Positions 54,295 through 62,513 of a stretch of DNA of 64,000 bases are shown one piece after another (position 1 is the first letter of the stretch; every line of letters begins with the position of its first letter). The stretch covers positions 1,240,001 to 1,304,000 of the forward strand of contig NZ_FMAC01000001.1 in assembly GCF_900094555.1 (NCBI RefSeq). Reading direction: 5' to 3'. Both the position numbers and the translations under genes were made by a program. The notes below the pieces were generated by a model. It was not told the origin of the DNA, ran no database searches, and worked only from the letters and a program-made list of their open reading frames with translations. The stretch is from Martinezella hainanensis (GTDB taxonomy: Bacteria > Pseudomonadota > Alphaproteobacteria > Rhizobiales > Rhizobiaceae).

Positions 54295-55454
54295 GTGCAC
54301 TCTCGCTTCGCGGCATCGCCAAATCCTTCGGCGGCAATGCCATCCTCAAGGGCGTCGACCTCGAGGTCCAGCCCGGTGAGTTCATCGCCCTCGTCGGTCC
54401 GTCCGGCTGCGGCAAGAGCACTCTGCTACGCATCCTTGCCGGCCTTGATCATGCCGATAGCGGCGAAATCATCCTCGGCGGCAGCGACGTCTCAGGCGTC
54501 GCGGCGGCGGATCGCAACATTGCCATGGTCTTCCAGTCCTACGCGCTCTATCCGCATCTGACGGCCTCGGAAAACATCGCAGTGCCGCTCGCCATGCGCC
54601 GCCTGTCGCGAGTCCAGCGCCTGCCCTTCATCGGTTCGATGATCCCCGGCCAGCGCGCCGCCCGCACCGGCATCATCCGCGATGTCCGGGAAATGGCGGT
54701 TTCGCTGAAGATCGATCACCTGCTAGACCGCAAACCCGGCCAGATGTCCGGCGGCCAGCGTCAGCGCGTGGCGCTTGCCCGCGCCATGGTGCGTCGCCCC
54801 GCCGTCTTCCTCATGGACGAGCCGCTCTCCAATCTCGACGCCAACCTGCGCGTCCATGCGCGCGGCGAGATCGTCGATCTGCACCGCCGCGCCGGCGTGC
54901 CCACGGTCTATGTCACGCACGACCAGGCCGAGGCGCTGTCGATGGCCGACCGCGTCGCCGTCATGATCGGCGGCCAGCTGCTGCAGCTCGCCTCGCCGCA
55001 GACGATCTACGACGATCCCGCCCATATCGAAGTGGCCCGTTTCGTCGGTCAGCCACGCATCAATCTTTTGCCGGCGCTGGCCGAAAACGGCATCGTTGCC
55101 TTCGGCGGCATCCGGCTTGCACTGGAAGACGGCAGCGTCGCCGGCGGCAACGTCACGCTCGGCATCCGTCCGGAATTCGTGACCCTCACGCAGAACCGGC
55201 AGGATGCGCTTGCCGCTCACATCGAGCGCATGGAATTCCTCGGCTCCGAAGTCATCCTCTATGCCAAGCTCGACGCCATCGGCGAGACGATGGTCATCAA
55301 GCTCGCACCGGCAGACGTTGCCGGCCTTACTGCCGGCATGCCGGTGGCGCTGGGCCTCTCAGCGGAACAGGCGATGGTCTTCGCCGAAGACGGCCGCCGC
55401 CTGCGCGCCGCACCGACGACCGTCGACGCCACGCGGGAGAAGGCGCATGGCTAG
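54291..55454 (+). CDS. Carbohydrate-type ABC transporter ATP-binding protein (UgpC/MalK type)
   Basis: A 387-residue ATPase. Walker [10 protein letters not shown] at about residues 36-44, Q-loop [11 protein letters not shown], signature [14 protein letters not shown], Walker [12 protein letters not shown] and the histidine in VTHDQAEAL are intact. A 25-residue insertion lies between the Q-loop and signature (RVQRLPFIGSMIPGQRAART). The MalK-type regulatory domain begins near residue 250 (LGIRPEFVTL). It overlaps the phosphodiesterase gene by 4 bp and the permease gene by 8 bp, making one tightly coupled operon. Confidence 0.88.
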   Translation: MSALSLRGIAKSFGGNAILKGVDLEVQPGEFIALVGPSGCGKSTLLRILAGLDHADSGEIILGGSDVSGVAAADRNIAMVFQSYALYPHLTASENIAVPLAMRRLSRVQRLPFIGSMIPGQRAARTGIIRDVREMAVSLKIDHLLDRKPGQMSGGQRQRVALARAMVRRPAVFLMDEPLSNLDANLRVHARGEIVDLHRRAGVPTVYVTHDQAEALSMADRVAVMIGGQLLQLASPQTIYDDPAHIEVARFVGQPRINLLPALAENGIVAFGGIRLALEDGSVAGGNVTLGIRPEFVTLTQNRQDALAAHIERMEFLGSEVILYAKLDAIGETMVIKLAPADVAGLTAGMPVALGLSAEQAMVFAEDGRRLRAAPTTVDATREKAHG

Positions 55455-56370
55455 CATTGCCGCCACCTCCTTGCCGCTGCAGACGGCCGCGGCCCGCGAA
55501 CGGAGCGAAGCCCGCACGGCTCTGCTCTTCGCCCTGCCCGCCATCATCCTGATCGTGCTCTTCATTCTGGTGCCGATCGTCGCCGTCGTCGTGCTCGGCT
55601 TCACGGATTTCCAGCTTGGCGACAAAAGCTTGCGCTTCGTCGCCTTCGAGAACTACGCGCATCTGCTGCGCGATCGCGCCTTCCAGAAATCGCTCTGGAA
55701 CACGACGGTCTATACGGCGATCGTCGCGCCCGTCTCGATCGTGCTCGGCCTCGGCGTCGCGCTGCTGATCGAAAGCGAAGGCATCGGCCGCAGTTTCTTC
55801 CGCACGGCCTACTTCCTCCCCGTCGCCTCGCTGATCGTCGCGATGGCAACCGTCTGGCAATATCTCTTCCATCCGACGATCGGCCCGATCAATGCGATGC
55901 TCGCTCAAATCGGCTTGCCTGGCCCGAATTGGCTCGGCTCGTCGGCGACCGCCCTCTACAGCCTGTCGATCATCGGCGTCTGGCAATCGGTCGGCTTCAA
56001 CATGGTGCTGTTCCTGGCCGGTCTCACCGCCATCCCGCGCGAGCTTTATTCTGCAGCGGAAGTGGACGGCGCAAAATCGGCGTGGGATCGCTTCTGGCTC
56101 GTCACCTGGCCGATGCTCGGGCCGACGACGCTCTTCGTAACCACCATCAGCATCATCAATGCGGTGAAGGTCTTCGATACGGTAAAGGCCCTGACCGACG
56201 GTGGCCCGAACCATGCGTCGGAAGTGCTGCTCTTCAGCATCTACCAGGAAGGCTTCGTCTATCTCCGGGTCGGCTATGCCTCGGCGATGACCACCGTCTT
56301 CCTCGCCATCCTCGTGGTGCTGACCTTCCTGCAATATCGCGTCCAAGACCGGCAGGTGCATTACACATGA
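55447..56370 (+). CDS. ABC transporter permease (UgpA/MalF type)
   Basis: A 307-residue inner-membrane permease with six transmembrane helices. The first is near residues 27-50 (ALLFALPAIILIVLFILVPIVAVVVLG), and the EAA loop is AAEVDGAKSAWDRFWLVTWPML. The C-terminus has GGPNHASEVLLFSIYQEGF, characteristic of UgpA-like permeases. It overlaps the ATPase gene by 8 bp and the next permease by 4 bp. Confidence 0.9.
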   Translation: MASIAATSLPLQTAAARERSEARTALLFALPAIILIVLFILVPIVAVVVLGFTDFQLGDKSLRFVAFENYAHLLRDRAFQKSLWNTTVYTAIVAPVSIVLGLGVALLIESEGIGRSFFRTAYFLPVASLIVAMATVWQYLFHPTIGPINAMLAQIGLPGPNWLGSSATALYSLSIIGVWQSVGFNMVLFLAGLTAIPRELYSAAEVDGAKSAWDRFWLVTWPMLGPTTLFVTTISIINAVKVFDTVKALTDGGPNHASEVLLFSIYQEGFVYLRVGYASAMTTVFLAILVVLTFLQYRVQDRQVHYT

Positions 56371-57203
56371 CCTCGACAGGCTTCACTCCCGGCCGCATCC
56401 TGCGCCTCGCTTTGCTGATCCTGGGCTCGCTGATCTTCCTGGCGCCCTACATTTTCATGATCTCGACCGCCGGCAAGGCGCAGGACGATATCTTCACGTC
56501 GGCCCTGAAGCTGATCCCGACGCATTTCTATTACGTCGAGAACATCGCCAAGGCGCTGAGCAAGGTTGACATGGGCACGCTGCTGTTCAACGGCGTGCTC
56601 GTCTGCGGCCTGATCTTCTTCTTCCAGGTGCTGATCGCCATTCCCTGCGCCTACGCCATGGCGAAGCTGAAATTCCCGGCGGCACGCACCATGATGGTGC
56701 TGATCATGCTGGGCCTGCTGATCCCGATCCACGCGACGGCGCTACCGCTCTATGTCGGCTTCAACAGCCTCTCGCTCCTGAACAGCTACACGGCTCTCGT
56801 CGCGCCCTTCTCGATCTCGGTCTTCGCGATCTTCATGTTCTTGCAGTTCTTCCGCGCCATGCCCGACGACCTGATCCACGCCGCGCGCCTCGACGGCATG
56901 TCGGAACTCGGCATCGTCGCCCGCGTGATCGTGCCGAACGCATGGCCGGCCGTGACCGCTTTCGCGATCTTCTCGGTCGTCGCGCACTGGAACGACCTCT
57001 ACTGGCCGCTGATCGTCATCAGCAAGCAGGATTATTTCACGCCGCCGCTGGGCCTCATGTATTTCCGCGCCGCCGAAGCCGGCGACGACTACGGCGCGCT
57101 CATGGCGGCAACCCTCATCATCACCATTCCCCTCGTCGCGGCGTTCCTTCTCGCACAGAAGCGTTTCGTCGAGGGCATCACCATGACCGGTCTCAAAGGC
57201 TGA
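56367..57203 (+). CDS. ABC transporter permease (UgpE/MalG type)
   Basis: A 278-residue inner-membrane permease with six helices; the first is near residues 14-33 (LALLILGSLIFLAPYIFMIS). The EAA loop is HAARLDGMSELGIVARVIVPN. YVGFNSLSLLNSYTALVAPF precedes it and is seen in UgpE relatives. It overlaps the other permease gene by 4 bp and ends 32 bp before the binding-protein gene. Confidence 0.9.
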   Translation: MTSTGFTPGRILRLALLILGSLIFLAPYIFMISTAGKAQDDIFTSALKLIPTHFYYVENIAKALSKVDMGTLLFNGVLVCGLIFFFQVLIAIPCAYAMAKLKFPAARTMMVLIMLGLLIPIHATALPLYVGFNSLSLLNSYTALVAPFSISVFAIFMFLQFFRAMPDDLIHAARLDGMSELGIVARVIVPNAWPAVTAFAIFSVVAHWNDLYWPLIVISKQDYFTPPLGLMYFRAAEAGDDYGALMAATLIITIPLVAAFLLAQKRFVEGITMTGLKG

Positions 57204-57235
57204 CCGGTTCGAAATTTGAAAACGGAGAACGAGCG

Positions 57236-58501
57236 ATGAAGCATATCACCCAGATTCTCGCCGCCGCGGCCATTTCGATGGTCGTGTCGGTCCCGGCCTA
57301 TGCCGAAACCACCCTGACGGTTCACTATCCCATGCCCGGCTTCTTCAAGAACGTGATGGACACGATCTCGAAGAAGTTCATGGAAGAAAATCCGGGCATC
57401 AAGATTCAGTTCGCCGCTCCTTCGGCCACCTATGAGGAAGGCATTCAGACCATCCTGCGCCAGGCCGGCACCAGCGAAATGCCCGATGTCACCTTCATCG
57501 GCCTCAACCGCCTGCGCATGATGGACGAGCGCAACGTCGCCGTCGACCTCGGCCCCCTCGTCAAGAAAGAGGGCAACATGGCCGAACAGGGCTTCTCGGA
57601 CACGATCCTGAAGCTCGCCCAGGTCAAGGGCAAGCAGGTCGGCCTCGCCTTCGCAACGTCGAACCCGATCATGTACTACAATGCCGATCTGGTGAAGGCC
57701 GCTGGCGGCAATCCGGACAACCCGCCGAAGACCTGGGATGAAGTCATCGCGCTCGCCGGCAAGATCAAGGCGCTCGGCAACGGCGTCGACGGCATGGACT
57801 TCCGCTGGCAGGGCGACGACTGGATGTTCTCCGCCCTCCTCTTCGGCGCCGGCGGTAAGATGCTGAGCGACGACGAGACGAAGGTTGCCTTCAACGGTCC
57901 AGAGGGCCAGAAGGCCGTCGAGATGATCCAGCGCTTCGTCAAGGAAGGCGGCATGCCGGTCTTCACCAAGGCTGCAGGCGAACAGGCTTTCGCTGCTGGC
58001 AAGGTCGGCTTCGAATTCCAGACGACCGGCGCGCTGGTCAACACCATCAAGAATGTTGGCACCAAGTTCGACCTGCGCACCGCCAAGCTGCCGCTGATCG
58101 ACCCGGTCAACGGCCGCCTGCCGACGGGCGGCAACGCTGTCGTCATCCTGACCCATGACCCAGTCAAGGAAGAGGCCGCCTGGAAGTTCGCCAAATTCGC
58201 TGCCGGCCCCTATGGCGCCTCGGTCGTCGTTCCCGGCACCGGCTACGTTCCGAACAACGAGCTGGCCGCCAAGTCGGCCGAGTATCTTGGCGACTTCTAC
58301 AAGAAGAACCCGCTCTTCCAGGCCGGCCTCAGCCAGATGTCGATCATGATCCCCTGGTATGCCTTCCCGGGTTCCAACGGCGTCAAAGTCACACAGACCA
58401 TCGTCGACAATCTCTCGCGCATCGTCGACGGCTCGGCCACGCCGAAGGAAGCGCTCGACGACGCTGCTTCCGACGTCGAAGGCCTGCTACCGCGCAGCTG
58501 A
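57236..58501 (+). CDS. ABC transporter substrate-binding protein (UgpB-like)
   Basis: A 421-residue periplasmic binding protein. The signal peptide is residues 1-24 (HITQILAAAAISMVVSVPAYA, then ETTLTVHYPM). The fold is family-1 solute-binding, with PPKTWDEVIALAGKI, FRWQGDDWMFSALLFGAG and the C-terminal PGTGYVPNNELAAKS. UgpB-like features fit glycerol-3-phosphate or glycerophosphodiester binding but also many sugars. Being last in the operon is the opposite of the smo cluster, where the binding protein comes first. A weak hairpin follows the stop. Confidence 0.87.
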   Translation: MKHITQILAAAAISMVVSVPAYAETTLTVHYPMPGFFKNVMDTISKKFMEENPGIKIQFAAPSATYEEGIQTILRQAGTSEMPDVTFIGLNRLRMMDERNVAVDLGPLVKKEGNMAEQGFSDTILKLAQVKGKQVGLAFATSNPIMYYNADLVKAAGGNPDNPPKTWDEVIALAGKIKALGNGVDGMDFRWQGDDWMFSALLFGAGGKMLSDDETKVAFNGPEGQKAVEMIQRFVKEGGMPVFTKAAGEQAFAAGKVGFEFQTTGALVNTIKNVGTKFDLRTAKLPLIDPVNGRLPTGGNAVVILTHDPVKEEAAWKFAKFAAGPYGASVVVPGTGYVPNNELAAKSAEYLGDFYKKNPLFQAGLSQMSIMIPWYAFPGSNGVKVTQTIVDNLSRIVDGSATPKEALDDAASDVEGLLPRS

Positions 58502-58526
58502 TCTTTCGAGCCGGTCTGAACAATCC

Positions 58527-58553
58527 ACGCCGCTTCTGCTTGAGAGGCGGCGT
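58527..58553 (+). terminator. Hairpin after the binding-protein gene
   Basis: ACGCCGC / GCGGCGT stem (58527-58533, 58547-58553) with a 13-nt loop, followed by TTCC. It is weak by T run but well placed, 26 bp after the stop codon and before the convergent LacI gene. Confidence 0.45.
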
Positions 58554-58572
58554 TTCCGTTCGCAGGCAGGCG

Positions 58573-59556
58573 TCAGGGTTGAATGGCGAGATTGCGCACC
58601 GTGCCGCCCGCACGCATTCGATAAGGCACGGTCAGATGACGCGGCGGCGCGGCATTTTCCGCCATGTCGAGCAGCAGCGAGGCCGCTGCCGCTCCCATCG
58701 TCCCGTCCGGAATTTCCACTGTCGTCAGCGGAACCTCACCCAGAAAACCAAGGGAAATCCCGTCGAAACCCGCGACCGAAATATCGCGTGGGATCGAAAG
58801 CCCCTGCCGTCGAAGCGCTCCCATGACTCCAAGCGCGAGAAGATCGTTGGAGCCGATGATCGCCGTCGGACCAAAGCGTGAAACCGCATCCGAAAGATCG
58901 AGCTGCTCCAGGCTGTTTACGAAGGAAATCTCCAGTGCATCGAGTGGCTGTTGCCCCGCGGCTTCCATGGCCCTGATATAACCGAGGTAGCGCAGCTTCG
59001 CCCGATCCGAGGCCGAAAAATGGCCCGATATGAACAGAATACGGCGATGCCCCTTGCACAGGAGATGATCGGTCAGATCACGACCAGCGCCGAAATTGTC
59101 GGTCGCGACGGCGGCGGTGAAGCGGCTGGTCGGCAGGTTGCCAAGCAATACGGTCGGCGGCAGGGTGGATGACGGGAGCAGGCTGCGTTCGGGATCGCAG
59201 AGCGTCAGGATAATACCGGTCGGTTGCTGTTGAAGCAGCGAAGCGACGGCATCGGCCTCCTGCGCCGGATCATAATTCGATTGCGCGATCAGCACGCTAT
59301 GCCCGGCATGAAGCGCCCTGTTCTGGATGCTGGAAAGCGAAGCCGCGAAGACCGGATTGGTGATGCTGGGAATAAGCACTCCGATCGCCGGCCGACCGTT
59401 GCCGGTGCGCCCACCCGCCCGATAGCCGAGCTCCGCCGCCGCACGCCGCACGCGCCGCACCATTTCGTCGCTGACGGGGCCGTTGCGGTTCAGCACCCGG
59501 CTCGCGGTCGCGACCGAACAACCGGCCCGAAAGGCGATCTGCTGGAGCGTCGACAT
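58573..59556 (-). CDS. LacI-family transcriptional regulator
   Basis: A 327-residue regulator. The helix-turn-helix and hinge occupy residues 1-55 (TLQQIAFRAGCSVATASRVLNRNGPVSDEMVRRV). The periplasmic-binding-protein-like effector domain begins AIGVLIPSITNPVFAASLSSIQNRA and contains IGSNDLLALGVMGALRRQGLSIPRDISVAGFDGI. I choose ATG 59554-59556; GTG 12 bp upstream lies directly on the ribosome-binding site. It is convergent with the phosphodiesterase-ABC operon and divergent from the YWTD gene, and either could be its target. Confidence 0.9.
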   Translation of the reverse strand: MSTLQQIAFRAGCSVATASRVLNRNGPVSDEMVRRVRRAAAELGYRAGGRTGNGRPAIGVLIPSITNPVFAASLSSIQNRALHAGHSVLIAQSNYDPAQEADAVASLLQQQPTGIILTLCDPERSLLPSSTLPPTVLLGNLPTSRFTAAVATDNFGAGRDLTDHLLCKGHRRILFISGHFSASDRAKLRYLGYIRAMEAAGQQPLDALEISFVNSLEQLDLSDAVSRFGPTAIIGSNDLLALGVMGALRRQGLSIPRDISVAGFDGISLGFLGEVPLTTVEIPDGTMGAAAASLLLDMAENAAPPRHLTVPYRMRAGGTVRNLAIQP

Positions 59557-59600
59557 GATATCAATCACCTCCGGCTTCGGGTTTCAGGCCCTCGTGGAAT

Positions 59601-59620
59601 ATCCCCTGGAATGAGGGGAT
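59601..59620. promoter_or_regulatory. Inverted repeat upstream of the LacI gene
   Basis: ATCCCCT / AGGGGAT with a 6-nt spacer, 45 bp before the LacI start codon. It could be an autoregulatory site or a small hairpin in the leader. Confidence 0.3.
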
Positions 59621-59688
59621 TTATATCAGAGCGATGACACTTATTTGACGGACCTTCGCATAGGTCGCGACATCAATGCACTTGACTT

Positions 59689-59703
59689 TGTTGCAGCGCA
59701 ACA
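59689..59703. promoter_or_regulatory. Candidate LacI-type operator before the YWTD gene
   Basis: TGTTGC-AGC-GCAACA is a perfect inverted repeat of LacI-operator type. A TTGACT -35-like element lies directly upstream (59682-59687), so a bound repressor would block the promoter of the YWTD gene. Confidence 0.45.
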
Positions 59704-59807
59704 GATCTTCATCGTGATCGCAGCGGCGAATGATGCTGTCATCAAGCGATGCCATGATTGCCGCGCTGTGATCCGCAGATCCGCCCCCCCCTCGAAAGGA
59801 TGCTCTC

Positions 59808-60716
59808 ATGTCAGAAGCAGAAGCACGGACGCCTGCCAACACCGAAAGATTGTTCTTCCTCGACATCAACGACGGACGAATCCTCTCCTCCGCCATCGAC
59901 GGCACCGATCTCAAGCTCATCGTCCAGCGGGCCGGCCGCAGCCCGGACGGCATTCTCGTCGACAGCGAGAATGGCTGGATCTACTGGACGGAGATGGGCA
60001 ACGACTACAACGCCCATGACGGCTCCATCGAGCGCATGGACCTCGACGGCGGCAATCACGTAACACTGATCCCGCCCGGCAGCACGCTGGTCACACCGAA
60101 GCAGATCCAGCTCGATCGCGACAACGGCAAGCTCTATTGGTGCGACCGCGAAGGCATGCGAGTCATGCGCGCCAATATCGATGGCAGCGACATCGAGACC
60201 TTGGTGCAGAACGGCGAAGGCCCTGAGGACAGCGCCGAGATCGAGCGCTGGTGCGTCGGCATCGCCCTCGATCTGCCGCTCGGGCAGATCTATTGGACCC
60301 AGAAGGGACCGCCGGATGCCGGCCTCGGCCGCATCTTCCGCGCCGGCATCAATATCCCGGCCGGCGAAACCGCAGCCAGCCGCAGCGATATCGAAACCCT
60401 GCTGGACAAACTGCCGGAGCCGATCGATCTCGAACTGGATCTCGCCACCCGCACGATCTACTGGACCGATCGCGGTAATCTTCCGCGCGGGAATACCGTC
60501 AACCGCGCCCTGATGGATGATATCGCCGCAACCTCCGCAGTCGTCCTCGAAGGTCTGGACGAAGGCATTGGCCTCTCGCTCGACCTGCCTGGTAACCGCA
60601 TGTTCTTCACCGATATCGGCGGCAATCTCTATTCCGCAAGCCTCGACGGCTCGGGGGAGCGTGAACTGCTGCACCATGCCGGCTCTTTCACCGGCATCGT
60701 CTACGCCGAGGTCTGA
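59808..60716 (+). CDS. YWTD six-bladed beta-propeller protein
   Basis: A 302-residue soluble protein made of six LDL-receptor class B-like repeats. The strand motifs recur at about 45-50 residue intervals: LFFLD (15), IYWTE (58), LYWCD (109), IYWTQ (161), IYWTD (217) and MFFTD (265). Each is preceded by an acidic turn of the LDxxxG type (such as IQLDRDNGKLYW). Six repeats complete one propeller with no other domain. There is no signal peptide, so it should stay in the cytoplasm. YWTD propellers bind proteins in animals; soluble bacterial copies are little studied and may be sugar lactonase-like or ligand-binding. A divergent LacI regulator suggests a carbohydrate link. Confidence 0.75.
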   Translation: MSEAEARTPANTERLFFLDINDGRILSSAIDGTDLKLIVQRAGRSPDGILVDSENGWIYWTEMGNDYNAHDGSIERMDLDGGNHVTLIPPGSTLVTPKQIQLDRDNGKLYWCDREGMRVMRANIDGSDIETLVQNGEGPEDSAEIERWCVGIALDLPLGQIYWTQKGPPDAGLGRIFRAGINIPAGETAASRSDIETLLDKLPEPIDLELDLATRTIYWTDRGNLPRGNTVNRALMDDIAATSAVVLEGLDEGIGLSLDLPGNRMFFTDIGGNLYSASLDGSGERELLHHAGSFTGIVYAEV

Positions 60717-60750
60717 ATGGCTGTCATCGTAGGCGCGCAGATATGCGCGT

Positions 60751-61206
60751 CTACGCCCCATCCTCCTCGGCCACCATCCGGTCGAGATTCTGGTTGAGCC
60801 GCCGCATCAACTGAAGCAGCGTCTGAACCTCCTCCGCGCCGAACCCGGCCAGAACAGCCTCGCGTCCCTCTTCCAGCGCCTGACGGGCAGCCGGCAACCT
60901 TTCGCGCGCCGCATCGGTTAGAGATACGAGACTACTGCGACCATCCGTGGGATCGGGTGTGCGCCTAATCAACCCGTCCCGTTCCATGCGCGCCAGCATC
61001 TGCGCCATCGACGGCTGCTCGATCTTGGCGAATTTTGCCAGATCCTTCTGCGACATCTCGGCGCCATTGCGGAGCATGTAGAGCACCGGCAGCTGGCCGA
61101 TGTTGAAGCCCAATGCCTTCACACGTCGCTCGCCGAGACGCGCGAACGACCGCGACGCCATGTTGATGAGCGGCGCCGGCGCGTCGAACAAATCCCAATC
61201 CGTCAT
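60751..61206 (-). CDS. MarR-family transcriptional regulator
   Basis: A 151-residue dimeric winged-helix regulator. The recognition region reads MSQKDLAKFAKIEQPSMAQMLARMERDGLIRRTPDPTDGRSS. The flanking dimerisation helices (LINMASRSFARLGERRVKALG and LLQLMRRLNQNLDRMV) are intact. It is divergent from the flavin monooxygenase gene and two identical palindromes lie between the two genes, so it probably represses both. Planar aromatic compounds or antibiotics are usual ligands of the family. Confidence 0.9.
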   Translation of the reverse strand: MTDWDLFDAPAPLINMASRSFARLGERRVKALGFNIGQLPVLYMLRNGAEMSQKDLAKFAKIEQPSMAQMLARMERDGLIRRTPDPTDGRSSLVSLTDAARERLPAARQALEEGREAVLAGFGAEEVQTLLQLMRRLNQNLDRMVAEEDGA

Positions 61207-61221
61207 TTTCGCCCCACTTGA

Positions 61222-61255
61222 ATAGGTACCTATGTTAATCTATATAGGTACCTAT
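61222..61255. promoter_or_regulatory. Twin MarR operator palindromes
   Basis: Two perfect 12-bp palindromes ATAGGTACCTAT lie at 61222-61233 and 61244-61255. Their centres are 22 bp apart, about two helix turns, so two dimers can bind on one face. They fill the gap between the MarR and monooxygenase genes and cover the expected promoters of both. Confidence 0.7.
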
Positions 61256-61280
61256 GTACAAAATTATGAGAACCGTGTCC

Positions 61281-62441
61281 ATGAGATCCTATCCCCGCAT
61301 CGCCATCATCGGCGCAGGCCCCGGCGGGCTGACGCTTGCCCGCATTCTCCATCAGGCCGGCGTGCCGGCCAGCATCTTTGAGCGCGAAGAACACGCCCTT
61401 GCCCGCCCGCAGGGCGGCACGCTCGACCTGCACGTCGAATCCGGTCAGCTGGCGATGCGCCGTGCCGGTCTCTACGAAGAATTCCTGCAGATCGCCCGCT
61501 ACGAGGACCAGGGGAGCCGGCTTTACGACAAGGACGGCACGCTCATCTTCGCTGATGACGATGCCGACGACTCCGACCGGCCGGAGGTGGATCGCACGGC
61601 GCTGCGGCAGACACTGCTCGCCTCCCTGCCGAAAGAAATCATCCGCTGGAACCATAGTTTGCGCGAAGTGCGCCCGCGCGACGACGGCACCTATGATCTG
61701 GTCTTCGAAAACGAAATGATCGGCCCTTTCGATCTCGTTATTGGTGCCGATGGCAGCTGGTCGAAGGTCAGGCCGCTGGTATCCTCCTACCGCCCGCAAT
61801 ATAGCGGCATCACCTTCATCGAATTCGGCATCGATGACGTCGACGCGAGCCACCCCGATCTTGCGGCCCTCGTCGGCCGCGGCAAGATCGGTATCGAGGC
61901 CGACGGACGTGGCCTGATCGTCCAGCGCAACGGCAATTCCCATCTGCGCGGCTACGCGATCTTCCGCGTGCCGACCGAATGGGCCGAGAAGACGTTCGAC
62001 TTTACCTCACCGGCAAAGGCTCGGGCGCGGCTGGCCGCAGAATTCAAAGGCTGGGCGCCGCGCATCCTTGGCCTTGTCGAAGCCAGCAACGACCATATCG
62101 TTTCGAGGCCGATCTATGCGCTGCCGGTCGGCCACCACTGGCAGAACCGTATCGGCATCACGCTCCTCGGTGATGCCGCGCATGTGATGTCGCCCTTTGG
62201 CGGCGAAGGCGTGAATATGGCGATGCTGGATGCTGCGGAGCTTGGCCGCCAGCTTCTCGAAAACGACGAGTGGAAGGACGCCGTCAAAGCCTATGAAGCG
62301 GAGATGTTCGAACGCGTCATCGAGGCGGCCGAACATGCTGCGGAAGCCGTCGCCACCGAGCTCTCCCATCTCGGCGCGGAACTCTCCCTTCAACATTACC
62401 AGGCGCATCTCGACGCCCGTCTTCAAGGCTCCGCCGCCTAG
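61281..62441 (+). CDS. FAD-dependent monooxygenase (TetX-like)
   Basis: A 386-residue class A flavoprotein monooxygenase. The Rossmann motif IAIIGAGPGGLTLARIL is at the N-terminus. The arginine loop follows, then DLVIGADGSWSKVRP (DG motif) and LLGDAAHVMSPFGGEGVNMAMLDA (GD motif). The order and length match TetX and related antibiotic- or aromatic-hydroxylating enzymes. I start at ATG 61281; ATGs at 61266 and 61254 are in frame, but 61254 is inside an operator palindrome. MarR control fits induction by an aromatic substrate. Tetracycline as substrate is not implied. Confidence 0.87.
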   Translation: MRSYPRIAIIGAGPGGLTLARILHQAGVPASIFEREEHALARPQGGTLDLHVESGQLAMRRAGLYEEFLQIARYEDQGSRLYDKDGTLIFADDDADDSDRPEVDRTALRQTLLASLPKEIIRWNHSLREVRPRDDGTYDLVFENEMIGPFDLVIGADGSWSKVRPLVSSYRPQYSGITFIEFGIDDVDASHPDLAALVGRGKIGIEADGRGLIVQRNGNSHLRGYAIFRVPTEWAEKTFDFTSPAKARARLAAEFKGWAPRILGLVEASNDHIVSRPIYALPVGHHWQNRIGITLLGDAAHVMSPFGGEGVNMAMLDAAELGRQLLENDEWKDAVKAYEAEMFERVIEAAEHAAEAVATELSHLGAELSLQHYQAHLDARLQGSAA

Positions 62442-62457
62442 AATGGCACAAAGAAAA

Positions 62458-62480
62458 AGCGGGCCAAGATGGCCCGCTTC
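62458..62480 (-). terminator. Terminator after the aldehyde dehydrogenase gene
   Basis: A 10 bp stem AAGCGGGCCA / TGGCCCGCTT with a 3-nt loop. On the minus strand it is followed by TTTCTTTG. It lies 34 bp past the dehydrogenase stop codon; on the plus strand it lacks a T run. Confidence 0.75.
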
Positions 62481-62513
62481 GGAGACGTTATTTCATACCG
62501 TCGGGACGGCGAC

